64,000 nt of DNA, from positions 44,424-108,423 of the forward strand of contig JAUMUM010000003.1 of assembly GCA_030530685.1 (NCBI GenBank), written 5' to 3'. Below are positions 36,140-45,243 of the stretch, in pieces. Below the pieces are notes generated by a model, which saw nothing but the letters and a program-made list of their open reading frames with translations, searched no databases and was not told the origin of the DNA. The position numbers and the translations under genes were made by a program. Each line of letters opens with the position of its first letter. Within the stretch, counting starts at the first letter, position 1. This DNA is from Actinomycetaceae bacterium (GTDB lineage: Bacteria > Actinomycetota > Actinomycetes > Actinomycetales > Actinomycetaceae).

Positions 36140-36394
36140 CATGGGCCTTTCACGGGTTCGAATGGCGGCGTCGGCCGCCTGACTTCCTGGGTGGGAACGC
36201 CGGATGGATGGGAGCGTATTCCGGATGTTCGCGGTCGCATGGCCCGCGCCACCATCACGTGGGCAGCGTGCCCATCATGTTGCGCGCCACACCATCACGT
36301 GGCCAACAGCGCGCGACCATCGCACGTGTCATGTCGCCGCCCGCGCGAGGACGACGTTACCTGCGTGAAGACTACGACGTCGCCCGCGCGAGTG

Positions 36395-39034
36395 TCACTT
36401 GACGGTGACCTCGGTCAGGTCGATGCGGTAGTTGCCCTTGCCATCCGGGGGCAGCTTATTGAACCAGAGGATGACAGTGTCGGTGGCGACGGGTTGGCTG
36501 GCCGAAAGTTGCGTGGTGGACGACATGGGGCTCTCCGCGATCACGTCGCCCGCGTTGGGAGCCGCGGCGTCGCTGGCGACCCATTGGACATTGCCGCCCT
36601 CCAACTCGGAGGCAAGTTCGATCGAGCTGACCTTTGAATTCTCCTTGAGTTTGATCTCGAGGCCGATGCCCTGCTTGCCGACGAAGTTTTCGTTGGAGTA
36701 CCACCAGGACTGCCAGTTCGTGCTGCTACTGCCGTCGATGAGGTTCTTGACCATTCCCGGGCTGTCCTGCTCGTCGATGTTGGACGGGTCGAGTGCGGCG
36801 GCCTGCGGATTGAGCAGATTGACGCTCTCGATTTCCGGGGATGCCAGGTCGTCCGCGTCGTCCGCCGTTTGGACCGGCTGCTGCGGCTGCTGATTGGTTG
36901 CCGGGGCCGAAGCGCTGGCGGGATTCTGCGCCGGTGAGGCCTTGATGTCGATCGGCGCGAAGAACGTGAGGAAGCTCCATAGACTCGCGGCGACCACGAG
37001 CGCGACGGCCGCCAGCACGACGAACTTCGACGGGTTGTAGAGCTTGTTGCCCTCTTCATCGACGAGCCTTTCGCCCGTCGACTGGTACAGGGCCGGGTTG
37101 TAGCGGGACTTGCTCTGCGGTGCACTGGTGGCGGTGGCTGCCGCGGGCCCAGCTGCTGCGGGACCGGTGGCCTCGGGGCCGCGGGGGTCCGGGCCGAAGG
37201 CGCGGGCCGGAATGGTGCGGGTTGGCAGGTCCTCCTCGTACACGTCCGGTGTGGGAAGCGCCTGGGTTGCCGAGGGGCCGCCCGACACGAGGGGCTGGCC
37301 GAAGGCTTCCGTTGCGTCCGACGACGGCGCGCCCGAGGCAAGGCCCGCCTGCGCGCCGGCTGGCAGTGCGGCTCCGGGCTGGGCCGGAGGCACGCTCGCG
37401 GGCGCCACGGGGTCGATGACATTGGTCGACGCGGGATCGAGGACGGTGGTGGCAGGGCCGTCGGTCGATGCCTCCGGCGGGACCATTCCATCCGCCCCGG
37501 GCTGCTGCGCCCCAGGTTGTGGGGTGCCGGGCTCCGTCACGGCGACGCCCGCCTGCGCGCCGGCATCCTGGTCGGCCGTCTGCGGTGCGGCCCCGGCGCC
37601 CTGTGTGACACCGGCCGCGTCGCCGAGTCCCCCGGATCCTTCGGCCGCGCCCGCCGCCGCGAGGAAGCCCATCCGCACGACGGGCTTCTGAGCGGTGGCC
37701 CGGGGCCGAACCGGATCGGCCGGTGCCTGGGAGTCAGCAACTGGAACTTGAGAATCGGCGGCCGGCGTCTGGGGGTCGGCGGCAGGTACCTGGGGCTCGG
37801 CCGGCGCCTGGGCTCCCACCGCGGGAATGGCGTAGCGTGTAGCGTCCGGGTCGTCGAAGTCCTCGGGCTGCGACGCCGCTGCGGGAACGTCGCCGGGGCC
37901 TTCGACGTCGTGATCAGCCGGGGCGTCCTGCGGCGCACGGAACGAGTCCACGGTGACCGGACGGTAGTTCTCCTCCGGCGAGGCACTGCTCGAATCCCAG
38001 TACGGAACGGGCTGCGGTTCCTCGTCGTCCTCGATCTTGAAAATGGCCGTGGCCGCGGGATCGACGGCCTCCGGATGCTCCTCCGCGAAGGCGTCGAGAT
38101 TCGCCCACCTCGGCGTCATGCCACTGGGAACGACGGCCTGAGAGGACAGCGGATCGACCTCCCCGCTCGCGGCCGCTGCCGCGCCAGCGGGGCCGACCCC
38201 CTGATCACCAGGCGCCCCGGGAGCCGGCTGGCTGGGCGATACTGCCGGCATGGCGTCCTGTGCCACGGGAGCCTGCCCCGGATCGGGAAACTCGCCGGGA
38301 GCAACGGCGCCCCACGGCGCCAACTCGCGCACGAACTCGCCCGGAGACAGCGCACCGACGTCGTTCAACTCGCGTGCGCACACGTTTCGAAGCTGTTCCG
38401 GCAGGGCGGGATTCGAGGCCGCGGCCTGCAGCAGGCTCGCCTCGTCGCCGACGGGCTGCCCGGTGAGTAGCTGTGCGAGGAGCACGGTCAGGCCTCGCGT
38501 CTCCATGCGGTCGGCTTCGGCCGTTTTCACCGAGTCCGGGTGGAGGCCGGCCAGGGCCGCGTCCACCCCGAGACCGTCGATGAACACCTCGCCCAGGATT
38601 CCAACCCGCACCTGCTGCGGCGAAAGCTGGAGGTGGCGCACGCCGCGCGAACGCGCGGAATTGAGCGCCGAGGCGATCTCGCCTATCAGCGCGTGCGCCT
38701 GGTTGGGCGGGAACGGCACGCCGCCCAGGAAATGAGACAGGGGCGTGCCCAGGGGGATTTCCGTGGCCACATACGAGGCCACCGGGTCTTCGCCGACGGA
38801 GAGGATGCGCACGACGTGCGGGTCGTCGATGAGCGAGCTGCGCCGTGCCGCGTCGAGGGCCTCGCCCGTCGTCGGGCTGGTGGGGTTGAGGGCGATGAGC
38901 CGAAGGGAGGTGCCGAGCAGCGTGTCGACGGCATTCCAGACGGCGACTTCAGGGTAACGGAGCTGATCCGGATACGGACTGACGAGCCTGTACCTCTCGG
39001 ATAGCACCTGACCCGCTTCGGTGAAGCCGTTCAC
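36395..39034 (-). CDS. Pseudokinase-type membrane protein with discoidin-like ectodomain (MviN-associated family)
   Basis: An 879-residue protein with an N-terminal protein-kinase-like domain (about 1-270; LSERYRLVSPYPDQLRYPEVAVWNAVD onward) lacking the catalytic HRD/DFG motifs, so a pseudokinase. A roughly 370-residue Pro/Ala/Gln-rich linker follows, then one membrane span (FVVLAAVALVVAASLWSFL) and an extracellular beta-rich domain (LIDGSSSTNWQSWWYSNENF ... IRIDLTEVTVK type). In M. tuberculosis Rv3910 the same parts are fused to the lipid II flippase MurJ, where the phosphorylated pseudokinase recruits FhaA. Here no MurJ is encoded beside it. The GTG at 39034 follows GGGAGGAAGG. Confidence 0.85.
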   Translation of the reverse strand: MNGFTEAGQVLSERYRLVSPYPDQLRYPEVAVWNAVDTLLGTSLRLIALNPTSPTTGEALDAARRSSLIDDPHVVRILSVGEDPVASYVATEIPLGTPLSHFLGGVPFPPNQAHALIGEIASALNSARSRGVRHLQLSPQQVRVGILGEVFIDGLGVDAALAGLHPDSVKTAEADRMETRGLTVLLAQLLTGQPVGDEASLLQAAASNPALPEQLRNVCARELNDVGALSPGEFVRELAPWGAVAPGEFPDPGQAPVAQDAMPAVSPSQPAPGAPGDQGVGPAGAAAAASGEVDPLSSQAVVPSGMTPRWANLDAFAEEHPEAVDPAATAIFKIEDDEEPQPVPYWDSSSASPEENYRPVTVDSFRAPQDAPADHDVEGPGDVPAAASQPEDFDDPDATRYAIPAVGAQAPAEPQVPAADPQTPAADSQVPVADSQAPADPVRPRATAQKPVVRMGFLAAAGAAEGSGGLGDAAGVTQGAGAAPQTADQDAGAQAGVAVTEPGTPQPGAQQPGADGMVPPEASTDGPATTVLDPASTNVIDPVAPASVPPAQPGAALPAGAQAGLASGAPSSDATEAFGQPLVSGGPSATQALPTPDVYEEDLPTRTIPARAFGPDPRGPEATGPAAAGPAAATATSAPQSKSRYNPALYQSTGERLVDEEGNKLYNPSKFVVLAAVALVVAASLWSFLTFFAPIDIKASPAQNPASASAPATNQQPQQPVQTADDADDLASPEIESVNLLNPQAAALDPSNIDEQDSPGMVKNLIDGSSSTNWQSWWYSNENFVGKQGIGLEIKLKENSKVSSIELASELEGGNVQWVASDAAAPNAGDVIAESPMSSTTQLSASQPVATDTVILWFNKLPPDGKGNYRIDLTEVTVK

Positions 39035-39231
39035 GTGACGTTCCTTCCTCCCAAATCGTGCGGATGCCCGTGGGTTGGGTCGGGCCTGCCCGAACCCGCT
39101 GCCGCCCATCCTACCGGCATGGGTATGTATCCGCGCCACATCCACAGACGGATCCGATCGGCCCGGATTTCACCGACGCCCGCGCTCCGCCTGAAGGCAC
39201 TGCACGATCCACTCGAAAGCCCCACGGCGCC

Positions 39232-41706
39232 CTAGGTGAGCGTGTCAGACTGCCGAATTCGCAGGTCCTGCGGGCTGATCGGCTGCGCACGGCGTCCCCT
39301 CTTCAGGGACCTGACGACACCGATGACGAGCAGTGACAGGAAGAACAGCCCGAAGACGAGGGTGCCGATGTTCTCCCAATCCGCACGGACGCGCAGATCG
39401 AGTGTGCGCGGCTGGCCGACGGTGTTGCCTTCGGCGTCGACCACTCGCACCTCCGCCGTGATATTGCCCGACCCCAGGGCCTTGACCGGAATTTGGACCT
39501 TCGTCGAATCCCGGGGCGCCAGGGTGGTCGTGATCTCCTTCGTGGCCTTCAGGCGCGGATCCCAACTGTGCAGGGACACGGTCACTTCGCAGGCCACGGG
39601 CAGCGAGTTGAACACGTTGACGGGAATTTCCGTGTTCTGCGAAATGATGTTGACCGTCGACGACGGCCGCGTGCTGATTGCCGTGACGAATTGCAGGGAT
39701 TCGCCGATGAAGGCATTGAGACGGCTGCTGCGCCCGTTCGGGTTGGAGCGCCACGCGACGGCCATGAGCTGGAAGGCCTGGGCCTGCGCGGCATCGCTGA
39801 TCTCGCTGGGCTTGACCGCGATCGAGGCGGCGGCGGAGAACTGCGTCGCGCCCGAGTCGACCTGCTGGATGACGGCGCGCGTGGCCTCACCCTTGGCCCG
39901 GGAGGTGGCGTCGAGTGCGACACCCCCGTCCTGGGGCTCGGTGGCGAGGATCTGGTCGACGGTGGCTGGTTCGATCCACGGGGCGGCCATGAGCGCCTCC
40001 GTGGTGGCCTTCATATTGCCGGATGTCAGGGGGGTGTCCCGCTTGGCGGTCGCCGGGTCGGTTGTGCCGAGCGAGGGCAGGCTGGCGCGGTCGACCTCGA
40101 TGACCGTGGCCCGCGGCTCGGATGGTCGCTCGCGATAGGTGACGGCCGAGAGGCCGAGGACGAGCTGCTTGGAGTCGAGCGCGCCGAGGCTCTTCGAGTC
40201 GTCGCCGACCTGGTCGGTGTCCGCGCGGCCCGAGGACGGCAGGACCCCCGCGAAGGTGGCGCTCATGGCCGCGTCGCTCGTCACGGCGGGCACGCCCTTG
40301 ACGCTGGTTCGCGCCGAGGCAGTCAGGGAGGAGTCGTCGTCGCGGGTCGCGTCGCTTCCGTGCAGGATGACGCCTGAGGCGTCGGCTCGCGAGAGGGCAT
40401 CGACGACGCCGGCGTCGGCGTGCGGGGCGAGGAGCGGGATGTCGGTGCGGGGGGTGACGCCGTACTGGGAGGAGACCGCTTCGGAGGCGGCCTCGGCGCG
40501 CGTGGTGCCGGCGGAAAAGCGGGCGTTCGAGCACTCGTCGGCCTCCTCGTCCTCCTCGGCCTGGTCGCAGGTGTGGGCGATGGCCGCGAGGTCGGCGTCG
40601 CCGGGTGCCGTCAAGAGCAGCTGCGTTCCGGATGCGCCGGTGAATGTGCGCAGGGCGTCGGACATCGTCGCGTCTGCGGACTCGACCAGGAGCGGGTCGA
40701 CGGCGGCCGTCACCCCCGGGGTTGCCATGGTCGAAAGAGTGTCGGGCAGGCGCTTGGGGACCTTCTCTGGCTCGCCGTCGAGCATCCCCTCGACCGACGA
40801 CGTGTCGCTCAGCTCCCGCGTTGAGCGCGTGATGGGCAGCACGACGGAGGCCTGCATGGGCTGTACCTGCGAGTCCGGCTCGACGACGATGATCGACCGG
40901 TCGGACGCGGACTCGTCGTCGAAGTCGACCTCGACCTCGACGCCCCTCGGTCCCCAGTCGCCGTCGGCGGCGTTCCAGTCGAGCTTTCTGGCGGGCACCG
41001 AGAACCCTATGTTCACGCTCTGGCCGGGCTCCAGGCGCTGCTCCTGGTCGTCCTCGTCCAGGAGTTCGGGATCGGCTCCGCCCCCGCGCAGGAAGGACAC
41101 GAGCTGGCTGCGCGCCACCGGAACTGAGGTCTGGACCTTGAGGGAGGCGCGCGAGATCGTGACCGCCTTGCTGCCGGAGTTGGTGAATGTGGCCGTCACG
41201 GAAAGGTCGGTGTCCGGCTTGATGAGGTCCGATCCCACGGAGGTGATCTCCACCTTGCCGGTCTGCTCTTTCTTGTCGGTTCGCTCGCTGTCCTTCGCCG
41301 TGCTGGTCGGCCCGCCCCTGCCGGTCTGCTCGGACCGTCCGCTGCTCGTCGTATCCGAGGACGTCGGCGTGTCCGAGGCGGCGGGCGACGTCGCGGAGGG
41401 CTGGGTCGACGAGGGCGAGGCGGATGCGGCCAGGCTCGCCTCGGCGCGCGCGCCTGACTCCTGCCCGTTGGCGGGAGTCACCCCCGCAAGAATGCAGCAG
41501 GCGGCCGTGAGCGCCGCGACGACCCGAAGCAGCCGCCCGTGCAGCCGCCAGGGCCGAGCACCGCGGATTCCAGTTCCCCGCGTCGATCGAGCCGCGCTTG
41601 CGCGCGCCGGCCGGACGTCGTTTCCCCGCGCCGGCCGAGCCTCGCTTAGCGGCCGGTTCTCGGGACATCGGCTCGCCCAACGGCGTGGGAACGGAAACCC
41701 GCTCAT
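39232..41706 (-). CDS. DUF6049 family secreted/membrane protein
   Basis: An 824-residue protein of the actinobacterial DUF6049 family (Rv3909 position). An N-terminal Arg-rich leader is followed by a signal-like segment (RVVAALTAACCILAGVTPANG), then a Ser/Thr-rich stretch and a large extracytoplasmic region with Ig-like strands (VEITSVGSDLIKPDTDLSVTATFTNSG). A second beta domain precedes a C-terminal membrane helix (IGTLVFGLFFLSLLVIGVV) and a basic tail. Function unknown; invariably next to the MurJ/pseudokinase genes, so an envelope role is inferred. The ATG at 41706 begins 1 nt after the NUDIX stop, a coupled start. Confidence 0.85.
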   Translation of the reverse strand: MSGFPFPRRWASRCPENRPLSEARPARGNDVRPARASAARSTRGTGIRGARPWRLHGRLLRVVAALTAACCILAGVTPANGQESGARAEASLAASASPSSTQPSATSPAASDTPTSSDTTSSGRSEQTGRGGPTSTAKDSERTDKKEQTGKVEITSVGSDLIKPDTDLSVTATFTNSGSKAVTISRASLKVQTSVPVARSQLVSFLRGGGADPELLDEDDQEQRLEPGQSVNIGFSVPARKLDWNAADGDWGPRGVEVEVDFDDESASDRSIIVVEPDSQVQPMQASVVLPITRSTRELSDTSSVEGMLDGEPEKVPKRLPDTLSTMATPGVTAAVDPLLVESADATMSDALRTFTGASGTQLLLTAPGDADLAAIAHTCDQAEEDEEADECSNARFSAGTTRAEAASEAVSSQYGVTPRTDIPLLAPHADAGVVDALSRADASGVILHGSDATRDDDSSLTASARTSVKGVPAVTSDAAMSATFAGVLPSSGRADTDQVGDDSKSLGALDSKQLVLGLSAVTYRERPSEPRATVIEVDRASLPSLGTTDPATAKRDTPLTSGNMKATTEALMAAPWIEPATVDQILATEPQDGGVALDATSRAKGEATRAVIQQVDSGATQFSAAASIAVKPSEISDAAQAQAFQLMAVAWRSNPNGRSSRLNAFIGESLQFVTAISTRPSSTVNIISQNTEIPVNVFNSLPVACEVTVSLHSWDPRLKATKEITTTLAPRDSTKVQIPVKALGSGNITAEVRVVDAEGNTVGQPRTLDLRVRADWENIGTLVFGLFFLSLLVIGVVRSLKRGRRAQPISPQDLRIRQSDTLT

Positions 41707-41707
41707 G

Positions 41708-42244
41708 TCAATCACGCCCCAAAAGGATCTCGCGGGCCAGGGTGACGATGCGCCGCTCGTTGGGATAGGCCAGGCGCGAGCCAACCTTGTCGATCCGGAC
41801 CCAGTCGACCTTCTCCGCCTCGTGGTCCGGGTCGTTCTCCGTGGTCAGCTCTCCGCCGATCCCCTCAATGAGGAAGTGGTGGACGACCTTGTGGACGCGC
41901 CGGTCCGCACCGGAGAACCAGTAGTCAATGGTGGCCAGGTGGCGCAGGACGCGGCCCTCGATCCCCGTTTCCTCGAAGACCTCCCTAATGGCGGCCTCCT
42001 GGGCGGTTTCCGACCCCTCGAGGTGACCTTTGGGCAGGCACCACTCGAGCCGGCCCCCGCGGTTTCTCCGGGCGATGACGGCGACGTACCCCCATCCGTC
42101 TTCGACGGAGATGACGACGCCACCCGCGCTGGTTTCGTTGACAACCGGAAGCGTGGGACGCCGAGCAGCCGCCTGGTTGGCGTCGCTCCGCCTCCACGGT
42201 TGATGCTGCCCCATGGGCGAGGGCAGTGGAGATGATCTCGACAT
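41708..42244 (-). CDS. NUDIX hydrolase (MutT4-like position)
   Basis: A 178-residue NUDIX protein. The catalytic box is complete: GHLEGSETAQEAAIREVFEETGIEG (G-x5-E-x7-R-E-x2-E-E-x-G). Such enzymes cleave nucleoside diphosphate derivatives; the substrate is not readable. The syntenic M. tuberculosis gene is mutT4. An ATG at 42244 preceded by TTTGAGAGAT is my choice; a second ATG 30 nt in has no ribosome site. It heads the NUDIX-DUF6049-pseudokinase-trxB run and is divergent from the CCA-adding enzyme gene. Confidence 0.88.
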   Translation of the reverse strand: MSRSSPLPSPMGQHQPWRRSDANQAAARRPTLPVVNETSAGGVVISVEDGWGYVAVIARRNRGGRLEWCLPKGHLEGSETAQEAAIREVFEETGIEGRVLRHLATIDYWFSGADRRVHKVVHHFLIEGIGGELTTENDPDHEAEKVDWVRIDKVGSRLAYPNERRIVTLAREILLGRD

Positions 42245-42312
42245 ATCTCTCAAAGTGCGTTGTGCGTGCCGGCGCGCGTGCCAGGACCGATCGGACGTGG
42301 CACCCTTAGAGG

Positions 42313-43914
42313 GTGCAACGCCTGAATCCCACACTCGAACCGAAACGTATGACGGAGATGGCCGGAGCTAACCGGCGCGCCCTCCTGCTGGCACAGGGCC
42401 AGAAGACGCTGCAGAATCTGCCGCCAGCCATCCATGAACTGGGATCCATTTTCGCAGATGCGGGGCATGAATTGGCACTCGTGGGCGGACCTGTGCGTGA
42501 CGCCTTCCTGGGACTGCCCATTCACGACTTCGATCTGACGACCTCGGCGCGCCCGGACGAGACCGAAAGACTCCTGCAATCGTGGGGGTCGACGACGTGG
42601 GATATCGGCAGGGACTTCGGCACGATCGGCTCGGCGCGGGGAGATCTCACCGTCGAAGTGACCACCTATCGGACGGACGCCTACGAGATCGGCTCGCGCA
42701 AGCCCACCGTCGACTACGGCGACAGTCTGGAGGGCGACCTGACGCGCCGCGATTTCACGGTCAACGCCATGGCCGTGCGACTGCCGCAGATCGAGCTCGT
42801 CGACCCGTGCGGCGGCCTCGACGACCTCATCGAGGGTGTATTGCGTACGCCCGTGGCGGCCACCCAGTCCTTCGACGACGATCCCCTGCGCATCATGCGC
42901 GCCGCTCGCTTCGCCGCGCAGCTCGCCATCGACGTGGAACCGGAGGTCATCGACGCCATGGACGAGGCGGCCGAGCGCCTGACGATCGTTTCCGCCGAGC
43001 GCATCCGGGCCGAGCTCGAGCGGCTCATGCTCGCCAGCCGGCCGAGGCGCGGCATCGAGCTCATGGTCTACACGGGGGTGGCCGACATCGTGCTTCCGGA
43101 AATCGCGCTGCTGCGCGAGACCGTCGACGAGCACGGGCGGCACAAAGACGTCTATGAGCATTCGCTGACGGTGCTCGACCAGGCGATCGACCTGGAGGAC
43201 TGGGTTGTGCGCGAAGGCGGGCAGGCCGAGGGCGACGATGCTCAGGGCAAGGGCGAGGGCGGACGTGCCAGCCACGGATACGAGCCCGAGCTGCTGGGCG
43301 GGCAGCTGCCGGGCCCGGACCTCGTGCTGCGCCTGGCCGCGCTCCTGCACGACATCGGCAAGCCGGCCACGCGTCGCTACGAGCGCGACGGCTCCGTGAC
43401 CTTCCGCGGGCACGACGTCGTCGGATCGCGCCTGGCCGCCAAGCGCCTGCGCGCGCTGCGCTTCGACAAGCAGACGGAAAAGGACGTCGCCCGGCTCGTC
43501 GAGCTGCACCTGCGGGCCTTCGGCTTTGGCGAACAGGGCTGGACGGACTCGGCCGTGCGGCGCTTCGTGCGCGACGCCGGGCCCCTGCTCCCGCGCCTCA
43601 TGCGGCTGATCCGGGCCGACGTCACCTCGCAAAATCGGCGCAAGGTCGCGCGCCTGCAGGCGGGTAACGACGAGCTCGCCCGCCGCATCGTCGAGCTCGC
43701 CGAGCGCGAGGCGCTCGATGCCATCCGCCCCGACATCGATGGCGCGCGCATCATGGAGCTGCTGGACATCAAGCCCGGCCCGCTCGTCGGCCAGGCCCGC
43801 ACCTACCTGCTCGACCTGCGCCTCGACGAAGGCCCCCTGGGCCAGGCCGAGGCCGAACGGCGCCTGCTCGACTGGTGGCGTCAGCGGCAGGCCGGGCCCG
43901 AGGCGCACCCGTGA
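42313..43914 (+). CDS. pcnA: CCA tRNA nucleotidyltransferase
   Basis: A 533-residue class II enzyme that adds or repairs the 3' CCA of tRNAs. The head contains LVGGPVRDAFLG and the catalytic DFDLTTSARP, then RRDFTVNAMA and DDPLRIMRAARFAAQL (ribose and base recognition). An HD phosphohydrolase domain follows (HSLTVLDQAI; LLHDIGKPATRR). A hydrophilic insert (about EGGQAEGDDAQGKGEGG) interrupts the HD domain. The GTG at 42313 has no ribosome site; translation could start without a leader, or at the ATG at 42349. It overlaps the next gene by 4 nt. Confidence 0.93.
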   Translation: MQRLNPTLEPKRMTEMAGANRRALLLAQGQKTLQNLPPAIHELGSIFADAGHELALVGGPVRDAFLGLPIHDFDLTTSARPDETERLLQSWGSTTWDIGRDFGTIGSARGDLTVEVTTYRTDAYEIGSRKPTVDYGDSLEGDLTRRDFTVNAMAVRLPQIELVDPCGGLDDLIEGVLRTPVAATQSFDDDPLRIMRAARFAAQLAIDVEPEVIDAMDEAAERLTIVSAERIRAELERLMLASRPRRGIELMVYTGVADIVLPEIALLRETVDEHGRHKDVYEHSLTVLDQAIDLEDWVVREGGQAEGDDAQGKGEGGRASHGYEPELLGGQLPGPDLVLRLAALLHDIGKPATRRYERDGSVTFRGHDVVGSRLAAKRLRALRFDKQTEKDVARLVELHLRAFGFGEQGWTDSAVRRFVRDAGPLLPRLMRLIRADVTSQNRRKVARLQAGNDELARRIVELAEREALDAIRPDIDGARIMELLDIKPGPLVGQARTYLLDLRLDEGPLGQAEAERRLLDWWRQRQAGPEAHP

Positions 43915-45233
43915 GCCTTGGGCGGGATCTGCGCACGCTGTCGCGCCGCAGGGGCTTCCTCAAGCTCCTGGGCGTCAGGCTCACATCGCAGGTCGGTGAC
44001 GGAATGTTCCAGGCTGGCCTGGCCGCGCTGTTCTTCTTCCGCCCCGAGTCGATGACCAATGCGGCGGCGGTCGCCTCGGCGCTCGTCGTCATGTTCCTGC
44101 CCTACAGTCTGGTCGGCCCGCTGACCGGCCCCTTCCTCGACAGGTGGCCGCGCCGCCAGATCCTGGCAGTGGGCAACGGCGCCAGGTTCGCGCTCGCGCT
44201 CGCCGTGGCCGCGGCCATGCGCACGCTCGGCGTCGGGCCGGTCGTCTACGTGCTCGCTCTCGTGTGCCTGGGCCTGGCGCGATTCATGCTCGCCGGGCTG
44301 TCCGCGGGCCTGCCCAAGGTCGTGGGCCGGCCGGAGCACCTGGTCCTGGCCAACTCGATCGTGCCCACGCTCGGCGGGATCGCCACGGGGATTGGCGCGA
44401 TCATCGGCGTGGCCCTGCGGCTCTTCCTGCCCGACGGCGCCTCCCGGGAGCTGGCCTCGCTCGTCACGGCGGCGCTGGCCTTCCTCGGAGCCTCGCTGGC
44501 CGCCCGCACGCTCGCGCGCGATGAGCTCGGCCCTGACGCCAGCGAGGTCGTCGGCAGCCAGTCCCTGCGCGGGGCCGTCGCACAGCTGCGCCAGGCCGTC
44601 GCCTACCTCGCCCGCCGCGGCACCCCCGCCTTCGCGTTGTCGGCGATGGCGCTGCACCGCTTCGCCTACTACCTTCAGTTCATCGCCCTCATTCTGGCGG
44701 CGCGCAACCTCCTGGCCGATCCGTCCGACGCCGACGCGGGGATCGCCTTCTTCGGCACCCTGGGCGGGGCGATGGTCGTCGGCCACTTCGTCGCCGTCGT
44801 GCTCACCCCCATTGCCTACCAGCGCGTGCGGCCCTCGCAGTGGATCGTCATGTGCCTCGTGGGAGGGTCGGCCGGTCAGGTGGCGATCGCCGCCAGCCTG
44901 GGCGTGGCGGGCGGCTCCACACCCGCCGTTCCCGTGCTCCTGGCGGGCCTATTCGTCTTCGGCGTGGGCGTTCAGGGCGCGAAGATCGCGGTCGACGCCA
45001 TCGTCCAGGCCGATACCGCAGACGAGTTTCGCGGCCGTGCCTTTTCCATTTACGACGTCATGTTCAACCTCGCGGCGTGCCTGGCCTCGGCGGTGGCGCT
45101 CGTCGTGCTGCCCGACGTCGGTCTGTCTCCCAGCGTGCAGGTCGCGCTCGTCGCCTTCGTGTGGCTCGTGGCCCTGGCCTACTACGTGGCGGTGCGCTCC
45201 GTGGGCGACGCCCCGCGCGACGTCGACGCCTGA
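43911..45233 (+). CDS. MFS transporter
   Basis: A 440-residue major facilitator protein with about 12 hydrophobic segments. The family loop motif between helices 2 and 3 is seen in GPLTGPFLDRWPRRQIL. It resembles the DHA-type or macrolide-efflux-like group annotated beside the CCA-adding gene in several actinobacteria; the substrate is unknown. The GTG start overlaps the preceding stop (GTGA), indicating translational coupling. It converges with the Dcu-type transporter gene, 10 nt away. Confidence 0.88.
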   Translation: MSLGRDLRTLSRRRGFLKLLGVRLTSQVGDGMFQAGLAALFFFRPESMTNAAAVASALVVMFLPYSLVGPLTGPFLDRWPRRQILAVGNGARFALALAVAAAMRTLGVGPVVYVLALVCLGLARFMLAGLSAGLPKVVGRPEHLVLANSIVPTLGGIATGIGAIIGVALRLFLPDGASRELASLVTAALAFLGASLAARTLARDELGPDASEVVGSQSLRGAVAQLRQAVAYLARRGTPAFALSAMALHRFAYYLQFIALILAARNLLADPSDADAGIAFFGTLGGAMVVGHFVAVVLTPIAYQRVRPSQWIVMCLVGGSAGQVAIAASLGVAGGSTPAVPVLLAGLFVFGVGVQGAKIAVDAIVQADTADEFRGRAFSIYDVMFNLAACLASAVALVVLPDVGLSPSVQVALVAFVWLVALAYYVAVRSVGDAPRDVDA

Positions 45234-45243
45234 GGCGCACGAC

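Noticed and set aside
36240..36345. CATCACGTGG repeats between trxB and the pseudokinase as further parS sites
   Set aside because: They share only the CACGTG core and lack the GTTT/AAAC arms.
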